Shown: in pieces, positions 6,209-13,407 of the stretch
Layout: each line of letters starts with the position of its first letter
Position numbering within the stretch: position 1 is the first letter of the stretch
DNA from: Treponema sp. UBA7590
GTDB lineage: Bacteria > Spirochaetota > Spirochaetia > Treponematales > Treponemataceae
Length of the DNA stretch: 15,170 bases
Assembly (NCBI GenBank): GCA_002478955.1
Contig: DLKK01000115.1
Span: forward strand, 9,232 to 24,401
Reading direction: 5' to 3'
Position numbers and translations under genes: made by a program
Notes under the pieces: model-generated
The model's input: the letters and a program-made list of their open reading frames with translations, nothing else
What the model was told of the DNA's origin: nothing
The model's database searches: none

Positions 6209-7228
6209 ATGGAAAAAATCGCACTGGCAGGGCTTTTGCCCGAAGAAATCACAGAAAAACTTGCGCTTGAGCAAAAATTCCGCGGGCTTCAGATATTCAA
6301 ATGGATAGGAAGCGGAGTTGATTCTTTTGAGGAAATGACAAACCTTTCAAAAGAAATCAGGTATTCACTTTCAGAGAAGGCAATTCTCCGCTCGTCCAAA
6401 GTTTCAAAAGTCTTAAAAGATCCTGATGGAACTATAAAGCTTCAGATTACTCTTTCTGATGGAAATGCGGTTGAAACAGTTCTTCTTACCGACAAAGAAG
6501 GAAGAAAAACCGCCTGCGTTTCTTGCCAGGTCGGCTGTGCAATGAAATGCGCATTCTGCATGACAGGAACACTTGGCCTTGCCCGGAACCTTGAGCCAAA
6601 TGAAATTGTAGAGCAATTTCTTTTTCTTGAAAAAGAATGTGGACGCCTGGACAATATTGTCTTTATGGGAATGGGCGAACCAATGCAGAATCTTTCTGGA
6701 ATTAGAAAAGCAATCAAAATCCTTACAGACGAACGCGGTAGAAATCTTTCCGGCAGAAGAATAACGCTTTCAACCTCCGGGATTATAAGCGGAATATATG
6801 ACCTTGCAGACAATGGGCCGAACATAAGGCTTGCAGTCTCGCTTACAACTGCAGATGAGGATTTAAGGAAATCACTTATGCCGGTTGCAAATGGCAATCC
6901 TCTTCCAGAATTAAGAAAAGCAATCGCATATTATGCTGAAAAAACCGGAAAACGCGTAACGCTCGAAGCTGCGCTTTTAAGAAACAAGAACACCGGCCGA
7001 GAAAGTGCAAACCGAATGATTGATTTTTCAAAAGGAATCAATGTGAATATAAATCTTATTCCGTGGAATCCGGTTCCAGGATTGAATTTCGAGGAACCTG
7101 AGCCAGAAGAAGTAAGAAATTTTGTAAGAATGCTTGAAAATGCGAACCTGAACGTTACCTTGCGCATAAAACGCGGAAGAAAAATCGGAGGAGCCTGCGG
7201 TCAGCTTGGCAAAACTGATTCAAAATAA
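6209..7228 (+). CDS. rlmN: Dual-specificity 23S rRNA/tRNA adenine-C2 methyltransferase RlmN
   Basis: Radical-SAM enzyme that methylates C2 of A2503 in 23S rRNA and, in characterised members, A37 of some tRNAs. The [4Fe-4S] ligands are C110, C114 and C117 (CAMKCAFC). C103 occupies the conserved position seven residues before the cluster, and C330, in GGACGQLG near the end, matches the cysteine that is methylated during catalysis. The motifs GMGEPMQN, TLSTSGI and RLAVSLTTADEDLRKSLMP are diagnostic. At 339 aa it is slightly shorter than the E. coli enzyme. The start is only 4 bp after the TPR stop and lacks a clear Shine-Dalgarno, so it probably depends on translational coupling. No terminator follows before the next promoter. 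Confidence 0.96.
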   Translation: MEKIALAGLLPEEITEKLALEQKFRGLQIFKWIGSGVDSFEEMTNLSKEIRYSLSEKAILRSSKVSKVLKDPDGTIKLQITLSDGNAVETVLLTDKEGRKTACVSCQVGCAMKCAFCMTGTLGLARNLEPNEIVEQFLFLEKECGRLDNIVFMGMGEPMQNLSGIRKAIKILTDERGRNLSGRRITLSTSGIISGIYDLADNGPNIRLAVSLTTADEDLRKSLMPVANGNPLPELRKAIAYYAEKTGKRVTLEAALLRNKNTGRESANRMIDFSKGINVNINLIPWNPVPGLNFEEPEPEEVRNFVRMLENANLNVTLRIKRGRKIGGACGQLGKTDSK

Positions 7229-7236
7229 TATTTTCC

Positions 7237-7265
7237 TTGAATTATCACGATTTGTGTCTTATAAT
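7237..7265 (+). promoter_or_regulatory. Promoter of the HMA-like gene
   Basis: TTGAAT (7237-7242), a 17-bp spacer and a perfect TATAAT (7260-7265). The predicted start near 7272 gives a ~22-nt leader containing the GGAG ribosome-binding site. The promoter lies directly after the rlmN stop codon. Confidence 0.8.
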
Positions 7266-7293
7266 TAATTATAACGACTTAATGGAGTTATTT

Positions 7294-7503
7294 ATGCAGA
7301 AAAAAATATATGTAGCAGGAATGTTTGATCAAGATACTGCCGGAAAAGTAGATTCAGCAGTAAAAGGCGTGGCTGGCGTTACAAATGTTGTTGCAAATCC
7401 AGATAAATCACAAGTTCTTGTTGATTTTGACGAGGGAACTGCAGGCATTGAAGATGCCATAAACAAGGCAATCGCAAGCGCAGGTGTTGAAGTTTTAGCA
7501 TAA
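7294..7503 (+). CDS. HMA-fold-like small protein lacking the metal-binding CxxC
   Basis: A 69-aa cytoplasmic protein whose spacing fits the heavy-metal-associated (ferredoxin-like) fold: a first strand KKIYVAGM, a helix around DTAGKVDSAVKGVAGV, strands TNVVANPDKSQVLVDFD and a second helix IEDAINKAIASAGVEVL. Where metallochaperones have GMxCxxC, this protein reads GMFDQDT (9-15), and there is no cysteine anywhere, so copper or zinc carriage by the usual mechanism is ruled out. The fold call is inferred from pattern. The start at 7294 is chosen because GGAG lies 6 nt before it; the longer frame from 7237 would begin inside the promoter's -35 box. The dehydrogenase gene begins 1 bp after its stop. 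Confidence 0.82.
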   Translation: MQKKIYVAGMFDQDTAGKVDSAVKGVAGVTNVVANPDKSQVLVDFDEGTAGIEDAINKAIASAGVEVLA

Positions 7504-7504
7504 A

Positions 7505-8446
7505 ATGAAGCTTGTAATACTTGACGCCCAAGCATTAAATCCCGGTGATCTTAGCTGGGATTTTTTTACTTCTTATGCTGAAGTTACTGTTTATCAGCAT
7601 ACTCCTGAAAATCTCGTTGCTGATCGGATTGGCAATGCGGATGCAATTTTAATCAACAAAATCAATATCAACTCTTCTGTGCTAGAAAAATGCAAAAATC
7701 TTAGATATATAGGTGTTCTTGCCACAGGTTACAATGTGATTCAGGTTGAGGCTGTAAAAAAAGCTGGAATTATAGTTTCAAACATTCCGGCATACAGCAC
7801 ATCCGCAGTTGCACAGCACACTTTTGCGCTTCTTTTGAATTTCACAAATCAGGTTGCGTTCCATAATGAGTCAGTTTTAAATGGCGACTGGAAAAAATCA
7901 CAAATATTTTGCTACTGGAAAAAACCTATGACTGAACTTGAGGGAAAAACTTTCGGGATTTTTGGCTACGGAAATATCGGAAAAAAAGTTGAAAAAATCG
8001 CAGAATCATTTGGAATGAATGTTATTGTCTGCCCACACAAACCGAATGGAAAGCCAAATTGCGTCTCAAAGAAAGAACTTTTTGAAAAATCTGACATAAT
8101 TTCCTTGCACGCACCTCTTACTTCTGAAACAGAAAAAATCATCGACAAAACTTCAATCAAAAAAATGAAAGACGGAGTTTTCATACTGAATACGGCAAGA
8201 GGCGGTCTAGTCTGTGAAAATGACGTAAAAGCCGCGCTTGAAAGTGGAAAAATCGCAGGATATGGCGCAGATGTCCTTGAAGAAGAACCGATGACGGAAG
8301 ATTGCGTACTTTTCGGAGCTAAAAATTGCGTCCTTACGCCTCACATTGCGTGGGCTCCTCTTGAGACAAGAAAAAGATGCCTAAGAATCGGGGAAGAAAA
8401 TTTTGTGGCATGGCTCAATGGCAAACCGCAAAACACAATATATTGA
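7505..8446 (+). CDS. D-2-hydroxyacid dehydrogenase (glycerate/hydroxypyruvate-type)
   Basis: NAD(P)-dependent oxidoreductase interconverting 2-oxo acids and D-2-hydroxy acids. The 313 aa match the family length. The Rossmann motif is G154-Y-G156-N-I-G159 in FGIFGYGNIGKKV. The catalytic Arg is R232 (NTARGGLV), the acidic partner lies in the E259-E261 run (GADVLEEEP), and the proton-shuttling His is H280 (TPHIAWAP). Segments such as VLATGYNVIQVEAVKKAGI and IPAYSTSAVAQHT resemble glycerate dehydrogenases (HprA-like), but the substrate cannot be fixed from sequence. The ATG follows the HMA-like gene's stop by 1 bp and has no good Shine-Dalgarno, so it is probably coupled. Its own stop codon overlaps the -35 box of the leuC promoter. 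Confidence 0.92.
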   Translation: MKLVILDAQALNPGDLSWDFFTSYAEVTVYQHTPENLVADRIGNADAILINKININSSVLEKCKNLRYIGVLATGYNVIQVEAVKKAGIIVSNIPAYSTSAVAQHTFALLLNFTNQVAFHNESVLNGDWKKSQIFCYWKKPMTELEGKTFGIFGYGNIGKKVEKIAESFGMNVIVCPHKPNGKPNCVSKKELFEKSDIISLHAPLTSETEKIIDKTSIKKMKDGVFILNTARGGLVCENDVKAALESGKIAGYGADVLEEEPMTEDCVLFGAKNCVLTPHIAWAPLETRKRCLRIGEENFVAWLNGKPQNTIY

Positions 8447-8471
8447 ACATAGCTTCTGAATTAACTATAAT
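8443..8471 (+). promoter_or_regulatory. leuCD promoter
   Basis: TTGAAC (8443-8448), a 17-bp spacer and a perfect TATAAT (8466-8471). The -35 overlaps the TGA of the dehydrogenase. The predicted start is near 8478, leaving a ~62-nt leader. The leader has no run of leucine codons, T-box or obvious attenuator. A weak GTTTC/GAAAC hairpin is possible around 8487-8510. Confidence 0.8.
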
Positions 8472-8539
8472 AGAAAACTGATTTTTGGTTTCTTGATGAA
8501 AAAATGGAAACAGAAATTTTATAGGAGAACAAAACAACC

Positions 8540-9823
8540 ATGGGAAAAACAATCGCACAAAAGATTTTTGAAAAACATCTTGTAGACACACCATTTCCAA
8601 ACACTTACGTTTTAAAGCTTGACAGAGTATTTTGCCATGAAATCACAACACCAATCGCAATCAATGACCTAGTTGAACGCGGAAAGGACAAGGTTTTTGA
8701 CAATACAAAAATCAAGGCTGTAATTGACCATGTGACACCTGCAAAAGACAGCAAAACCGCTGAGCAGGGAAAAATTCTCCGTGACTGGTCATTCCGAAAC
8801 GGAATCAAAGATTTTTTTGACATCGGACAGAACGGTGTCTGCCATGCAATCTTTCCTGAAAAAGGATTTGTCCGCCCTGGTTTTACTGTAATCATGGGAG
8901 ACAGCCACACTTGTACTCATGGTGCTTTCGGTGCATTTGCAGCAGGCGTTGGAACAACAGACCTTGAAGTAGGAATTTTAAAAGGAGTATGTTCTTTCCG
9001 CGAGCCAAAATCGATTAAATTTGTTTTGAACGGAACTTTAAAGGAAGGCGTCTACGCGAAGGATGTAATTCTTTATCTTATCTCTAAGATTGGAGTAAAC
9101 GGAGCTACAAACTGCGTTGTGGAATTCACAGGGCCAATCATTGACAATTTTGACATGGAAAGCCGCATGACTTTGTGCAATATGGCAATCGAAGCCGGCG
9201 GAACATCTGGAATATGCTATCCTGACGCAAAGACAGTTGATTATCTTTGGGAATTCATCAAAGATGAATATAAGACAAAAGAAGCTGCAATTGAAGATTA
9301 TTCTCAATGGCGTTCTGACGAAGATGCTGTATACGAAAAAGTTTACACTTATGACCTTTCAGATCTTGAACCGGTGTGCACAGTTGGCTACAAACCGGAT
9401 CAGGTAAAGAAAATCTCTGAAATGGAAGGAACAAAGGTAAACCAGGTATATATAGGTTCTTGCACAAACGGACGCATAAGTGATCTTCGTATTGCCGCAA
9501 AAGTATTGAAAGGACACAAACTCGCACATGGAGTAAGAGGAATTGTAAGCCCTGCAACACCAAAAATATACAAGATGGCAGTTGACGAAGGGCTTATCGA
9601 TATTTTCCTTGATGCAGGATTCTGTGTGACAAATCCAACTTGCGGCGCATGTCTTGGAATGAGCAACGGTGTTCTTGCAAGCGGAGAAGTTTGTGCTTCA
9701 ACAACAAACCGTAATTTTAACGGACGAATGGGTAAAGGTGGAATGGTACACCTTATGAGTCCAGCTACAGCAGCAGCAACTGCAATTGCCGGAACAATCA
9801 CTAATTCACCTTTGTATAAATAA
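8540..9823 (+). CDS. leuC: 3-isopropylmalate dehydratase-family large subunit
   Basis: Large subunit of a two-subunit [4Fe-4S] hydro-lyase of the aconitase superfamily. The iron-sulfur ligands are C308 (GSCTNGR), C368 and C371 (TCGACLG). Other family motifs are VMGDSHTCTHGAFGAFAAGVGTTD near the front (quoted here in part: MGDSHTCTHGAFGAFAAGVG) and MGKGGMVHLMSPATAAATA at the end. The 427-aa length fits the shorter, archaeal-type LeuC/homoaconitase branch rather than the ~466-aa enterobacterial LeuC. The known reaction of that branch is isomerisation of 2- to 3-isopropylmalate or homologues. leuA and leuB are not adjacent, so the substrate is uncertain. AGGAG lies 12 nt before the ATG, a long spacing. 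leuD follows 13 bp downstream. Confidence 0.9.
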   Translation: MGKTIAQKIFEKHLVDTPFPNTYVLKLDRVFCHEITTPIAINDLVERGKDKVFDNTKIKAVIDHVTPAKDSKTAEQGKILRDWSFRNGIKDFFDIGQNGVCHAIFPEKGFVRPGFTVIMGDSHTCTHGAFGAFAAGVGTTDLEVGILKGVCSFREPKSIKFVLNGTLKEGVYAKDVILYLISKIGVNGATNCVVEFTGPIIDNFDMESRMTLCNMAIEAGGTSGICYPDAKTVDYLWEFIKDEYKTKEAAIEDYSQWRSDEDAVYEKVYTYDLSDLEPVCTVGYKPDQVKKISEMEGTKVNQVYIGSCTNGRISDLRIAAKVLKGHKLAHGVRGIVSPATPKIYKMAVDEGLIDIFLDAGFCVTNPTCGACLGMSNGVLASGEVCASTTNRNFNGRMGKGGMVHLMSPATAAATAIAGTITNSPLYK

Positions 9824-9836
9824 CTGGAGGAAAAAA

Positions 9837-10370
9837 ATGAAACAATTTGGCGGAAGCGTTCTGTTCCTTGATCGTTCAGACATCAACACAGATGAAATTA
9901 TCCCAGCTAAATATCTTACTGAAATCTCAAAGCAGGCTTTGAAACCTTATCTTCTTGAAGATTTGAAGCTTGAGGGCTTTAATCCAAAAACAGATGTTTT
10001 GGGAAAGAAAGTTATTATTACCCGTGAAAATTTTGGTTGCGGCTCAAGCCGAGAGCATGCTCCTTGGGCATTGGAAGTAAACGGAATTTATGTTGTTGTT
10101 GCAACAAATTTTGCGCGCATTTTCCGGCAGAATATGTACAACTGTGGAATGATGGCAATTGAAATGGACAAAAAATCAATTGAAGACATGTTCCGTACAT
10201 TCGCAGACAAAGACACTGAATGTAAAGTTGTATTCAATGAAGACGGAACAGCAAAAGTAAAACTTATCGCCGGAAGCCTTTCAAAAAGTTATCCTTTCAA
10301 GCTTGATGACTTTGAAAAAGCTCTTGTAGAAAAAGACGGATGGATTGGTTTTGCAGACAGCAAATATTAA
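9837..10370 (+). CDS. leuD: 3-isopropylmalate dehydratase-family small subunit
   Basis: Small (swivel-domain) subunit that completes the active site of the LeuC partner. NFGCGSSREHAPWAL (65-79, with S70, S71 and R72) is the substrate-binding signature, and the N-terminus reads FLDRSDINTDEIIPAKYL. The residues after AKYL (TEISKQALKPYL), in the loop that helps set substrate specificity in this family, do not match a pattern I can confidently assign to isopropylmalate. The start at 9837 is preferred over an in-frame codon at 9786 because a perfect GGAGG lies 6 nt upstream and the longer version would overlap the end of leuC. The gene is 177 aa and closes the operon at a strong terminator. Confidence 0.92.
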   Translation: MKQFGGSVLFLDRSDINTDEIIPAKYLTEISKQALKPYLLEDLKLEGFNPKTDVLGKKVIITRENFGCGSSREHAPWALEVNGIYVVVATNFARIFRQNMYNCGMMAIEMDKKSIEDMFRTFADKDTECKVVFNEDGTAKVKLIAGSLSKSYPFKLDDFEKALVEKDGWIGFADSKY

Positions 10371-10387
10371 TCTTTCATAAAGATAAA

Positions 10388-10423
10388 AAAAGGCGGCTTT
10401 CATATAAAGGTCGCCTTTTTTAT
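10388..10423 (+). terminator. Bidirectional intrinsic terminator after leuD
   Basis: A 13-bp stem (10388-10400 with 10407-10419), GC-rich core AGGCGGC against GTCGCCT with two G.U pairs, 6-nt loop, followed by a T-rich tract to 10423. An A-tract precedes the stem, so it can also terminate minus-strand transcription arriving from the cytidylate-kinase-like gene. It sits between convergent genes. Confidence 0.93.
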
Positions 10424-10466
10424 TTTATAAAGCCTTGAATATTAAAATGCTCAAGATTTATATGTT

Positions 10467-11012
10467 TTATTCAGAAATCAGATTCCGCTTTTTTAGTTCC
10501 GCGGCAATAAGCTCAACAATCTGTTCCGGACTGTAATTTGCTGTGTCAATAATCAAATCCGAGAAAGCATAGTCGTTATTGTCGATATTATAGATTTTTT
10601 TGTAGCGTCTTGTATCCTCGCTGTCGCGCATTGCAGTAAAATCCTTTATTTTCTGCAAATCACCGCCTTCCCTGTTCAAGATTCTTTTTGCACGAGTTTC
10701 ATCGCTTGCAAAAAGATAGACCTTCAAATCAGCTTCTTTTAACATCCAGATTGCAAGCCGGCTTCCTAGAACACAAGGCTCTGCCCTGGCAAGTTCCACC
10801 TGATGATTGTCAACGAAAATATCATAAGAATCATCAGTCTTTGCATTTTCTATAACCTGCGCAAGCGTAAGACCTTTTTCCGCGGCAAGCTGGCGGAATG
10901 TATAATTTATCAGCTTTACACCAAGTTTTTCTGCAAGCAAAGTGCTTACAGTTGTATTTCCACAGCCGGATTTTCCGCTTATCGCAACACGTACATCTTT
11001 ATTCAACTTCAT
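10467..11012 (-). CDS. Cytidylate-kinase-like P-loop protein
   Basis: Resembles the compact cytidylate kinase-like family, whose characterised relatives phosphorylate CMP/dCMP with ATP. The P-loop is G13-KSGC-G18-N19-T20, so the expected Walker A lysine is asparagine. Further family-like segments are QLAAEKGLTLAQV, the acidic DIFVDNHQVELAR, a VLGSRLAIWML strand-helix and a lid-like ETRAKRILNREGGD with RDSEDTRRYKKIY near the C-terminus. The 181-aa length suits the short archaeal-type kinases rather than the ~225-aa E. coli Cmk. GGAG 6 nt upstream sets the start, and the site overlaps the last codons of yicC. It is the last gene of the murC-yicC group. Function as a true CMP kinase is uncertain because of N19. 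Confidence 0.82.
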   Translation of the reverse strand: MKLNKDVRVAISGKSGCGNTTVSTLLAEKLGVKLINYTFRQLAAEKGLTLAQVIENAKTDDSYDIFVDNHQVELARAEPCVLGSRLAIWMLKEADLKVYLFASDETRAKRILNREGGDLQKIKDFTAMRDSEDTRRYKKIYNIDNNDYAFSDLIIDTANYSPEQIVELIAAELKKRNLISE

Positions 11013-11015
11013 ATA

Positions 11016-11885
11016 TTACTCCACGTTTTTTGCCTGTTCACGGATATTCTCAAGAGAATCTTTTGCCTTTATGACCATTGCGCCAACTTCGCTGAACTGG
11101 TTCTTGCTTCCGATTGTATTTATCTCGCGGTTTGTTTCCTGACAGATAAAATCGAGTTTTTTTCCTGGAACAGGATTTGAATTTATCTCATCGCGCATAG
11201 CTTTTAAATGGCTGTACAGACGGACAACTTCCTCATTTATTGTATATTTAACAAGCATTGCGGCAATTTCCGTCATAATCCGGTTCTCATCCGCATTTTC
11301 ACCCAAAAGTTCATTGAATTTTTTTACGATTGTTTCCTTAAAAAGACCTTCCATCTTTGGCTGCCAATTTTTAAAGAAAGCCGAACATTCATCCAAAACT
11401 GAAAGTTTTTCGAGCAAATCGATTTTAAGGTTTTCACCTTCCCTTGTTCTGTCCTGTATAAATTTTTCGTAAGCTGTGCTGAACACAGGCTCAATCAAAT
11501 TTTTATATTTTTCAATATCATAAATCTTGTTGATATTCAAAACTCCAGGCTGGCTTATAATCAGGCTGAGGGGAATTTCATTTGAATCATAGCCGCAAGC
11601 CTCGCAGACTTTTTTTATGGCATTCTGGTAAGATTTCGCGGCATTTGCGTCAGCAATAACTTCCGTGTCAGACTCAAGTTCCTTGACGCGGATATTTACG
11701 TCAACTTTTCCTCGAAGAACTTTTTCGCTGATTTTTGAACGGTAATAGCTTTCAAGCTGGTTCAAATAAGGCGGAAGATTTATTGAAAGGTCAAGAAACC
11801 TTGAGTTTACGGATTTTATTTCAACAGAAACAACTGCATTTTCTGTTGACTGTTCATTGTAGGCATAGCCTGTCATTGATGTCAT
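11016..11885 (-). CDS. yicC: YicC family protein (endoribonuclease-associated)
   Basis: Member of the widespread YicC family, whose E. coli and Bacillus members have been linked to endoribonuclease activity and stress or stationary-phase survival. The N-terminus MTSMTGYA and the following VEIKSVNSRFLDLSINLP are diagnostic, as is the C-terminal LDFICQETNREINTIGSK (244-261). The 289 aa are normal for the family. Its ATG overlaps the murC stop in an ATGA arrangement (11882-11885), so translation is coupled to murC. An alternative ATG three codons later is possible; the longer form matches the usual E. coli-like start spacing. The next gene starts 3 bp after its stop. Confidence 0.95.
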   Translation of the reverse strand: MTSMTGYAYNEQSTENAVVSVEIKSVNSRFLDLSINLPPYLNQLESYYRSKISEKVLRGKVDVNIRVKELESDTEVIADANAAKSYQNAIKKVCEACGYDSNEIPLSLIISQPGVLNINKIYDIEKYKNLIEPVFSTAYEKFIQDRTREGENLKIDLLEKLSVLDECSAFFKNWQPKMEGLFKETIVKKFNELLGENADENRIMTEIAAMLVKYTINEEVVRLYSHLKAMRDEINSNPVPGKKLDFICQETNREINTIGSKNQFSEVGAMVIKAKDSLENIREQAKNVE

Positions 11886-13372
11886 TTTAGCTGCTCCAAA
11901 ATTGCTTTTCCAAGTTTCCAGTTATCGCCTGCTCCCATTGTAACAAAAAGATAACCGTCAGGATATTTAGATTTATCTAAAGGCCTGTTTAATTCTGAAA
12001 GGACAAAATCTTTTGCGTCAAGAATTTCCTCAAAATAATGCACATTTTTGTGATGCTTCAAAGTTTCTTCGTACAAAGTTTTTCCTGTAATTGAAAAATC
12101 CTTTGGATTTTCGCGCGCTGAAGAATATATTTTGTGGAGAATGACTTCGTCCGCAGAATCAAATGAAGATGCGAATTCTTTCAGCAGAGCCTGAGTCCTT
12201 GAGTAAGTGTGGCTCATAAAATCAACGATAAGTTTTCTTCCGCTGTAGAATTCCTTGAACCCTGCCAAAGTTGTTTTAACAGCAGTCGGATGATGACCGT
12301 AATCATCAAGCACAACAACAGAATTTCCGCTTTGTGTCTTGCCTGTTCCAACAACTTCGCTTCTTCTGCGGCCACCAGAGAATTTTTCAAGACCACGCTT
12401 TATGTTTTCAATATAATCACAAGGATTCTTTCCAGCATTACGTAAAAGCTCACAGCACAAGGCAACTGCCGCAGCCGCATCGCGAACTTCATGCTTTCCC
12501 GGAACTTTAAGAAAAAGTGAACCAAGAAGTTTTATGCTGAAATTATTTTTTTCATCAGAGACTTTCTCAAATGAAAGCTTGTAGTCATCGTCCGCATTTT
12601 CGCCATAAGGAACAAGAATTATGTCCGGGCGTTTTTCCTTTGCGATTTTTGCGGTTTCAACAGCGCCAGCATCATCCGCACAATAAATCAGCTGGCCTTT
12701 TTGTGGCAATTTGCAGATATAATCAACAAATGCGGCACGAATATCCTCATAGGTCGGATAATAATCCTGATGATCAGACTCAACCGAGGTAAGAACAATT
12801 TTTTGCGGAAAGAAAGACATAAAATGACGCTGATACTCACAGGTTTCTGCAACAAAATAATGTCTTGGTGAATCTCCGCAGTTTTTCGACGTGAAAGTGC
12901 AAGTATTTCCAAATGAATTTATGACACTTCCTGCAAGAATCTGCGCCGGCAAATCAAGTTCCTTCAAGATTGTACCAGCAAGTCCTGTAGTTGATGTTTT
13001 TCCATGAACGCCACAAATTCCGCATGAATATGCTTTTTTTGAATATTCGCCCAATGCCTGGGTATAAAGCATGCAAGGAATTCCTTTTTTTTGTGCGGCA
13101 ATCAAATCAGGATTTTTCTGAAGGTTATATGCGGAAGAGTAAACAACAAATTGAACTGAATCTGTAATGTTCTTTTCATCAAATGGAAGAGCCTTCAAGC
13201 CGAGTTTCTGTAAGATTTCATCTGTGTAAAAATGCTCACTTACATCGCTTCCTGTGATTATTGCTCCGTTTTTAAAGAATATTTCAACAAGAGCCGCCAT
13301 GCCGGTTCCTTTTATTCCGACAAAATGAAAATGAACGCCTTTTAAATTTTCCGGCAGAGATAAATTTTGCAT
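11882..13372 (-). CDS. murC: UDP-N-acetylmuramate-L-alanine ligase
   Basis: ATP-dependent cytoplasmic ligase adding the first residue of the peptidoglycan stem peptide. The nucleotide-binding N-terminal domain has FVGIKGTGM (17-25), the ATP P-loop is GVHGKTSTT (121-129), and the C-terminal domain carries DDYGHHPT (356-363). At 496 aa it is slightly longer than most MurC. Two motifs are unusual: the central EADE-type motif reads ETCEYQ (176-181), and HHPT is followed by Ala-Val rather than the usual Glu. The latter recalls Mpl (the murein-tripeptide recycling ligase), which is the main alternative, though the N-terminal segment is MurC-like. No Shine-Dalgarno precedes the ATG; a promoter-like element ends 6 nt before it. 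yicC overlaps its stop by 4 bp. Confidence 0.87.
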   Translation of the reverse strand: MQNLSLPENLKGVHFHFVGIKGTGMAALVEIFFKNGAIITGSDVSEHFYTDEILQKLGLKALPFDEKNITDSVQFVVYSSAYNLQKNPDLIAAQKKGIPCMLYTQALGEYSKKAYSCGICGVHGKTSTTGLAGTILKELDLPAQILAGSVINSFGNTCTFTSKNCGDSPRHYFVAETCEYQRHFMSFFPQKIVLTSVESDHQDYYPTYEDIRAAFVDYICKLPQKGQLIYCADDAGAVETAKIAKEKRPDIILVPYGENADDDYKLSFEKVSDEKNNFSIKLLGSLFLKVPGKHEVRDAAAAVALCCELLRNAGKNPCDYIENIKRGLEKFSGGRRRSEVVGTGKTQSGNSVVVLDDYGHHPTAVKTTLAGFKEFYSGRKLIVDFMSHTYSRTQALLKEFASSFDSADEVILHKIYSSARENPKDFSITGKTLYEETLKHHKNVHYFEEILDAKDFVLSELNRPLDKSKYPDGYLFVTMGAGDNWKLGKAILEQLK

Positions 13373-13378
13373 GAAATT

Positions 13379-13407
13379 ATTTTAATACAATTGAAACAAT
13401 CAAACAA
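13379..13407 (-). promoter_or_regulatory. Possible murC promoter abutting the start codon
   Basis: Minus strand: TTGTTT (-35, 13402-13407), a 17-bp spacer and TAAAAT (-10, 13379-13384). The -35 overlaps the flgJ-like stop codon. Only six bases (AATTTC) separate the -10 from the murC ATG, so a transcript from here would be essentially leaderless. The -35 is weak, so readthrough from flgJ may matter more. Confidence 0.45.

Noticed and set aside
7237..7293. Longer HMA-like start from TTG at 7237
   Set aside because: It coincides with the -35 box; GGAG at 7284-7287 marks the ATG at 7294.
8496..8585. A 29-codon upstream reading frame overlapping the leuC start, considered as a leader peptide
   Set aside because: No ribosome-binding site, only two leucine codons, and no terminator or antiterminator structure, so attenuation is not supported.
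9786..9836. Longer leuD start inside leuC
   Set aside because: A perfect GGAGG directly precedes the ATG at 9837, and the extra residues do not resemble the LeuD N-terminus.
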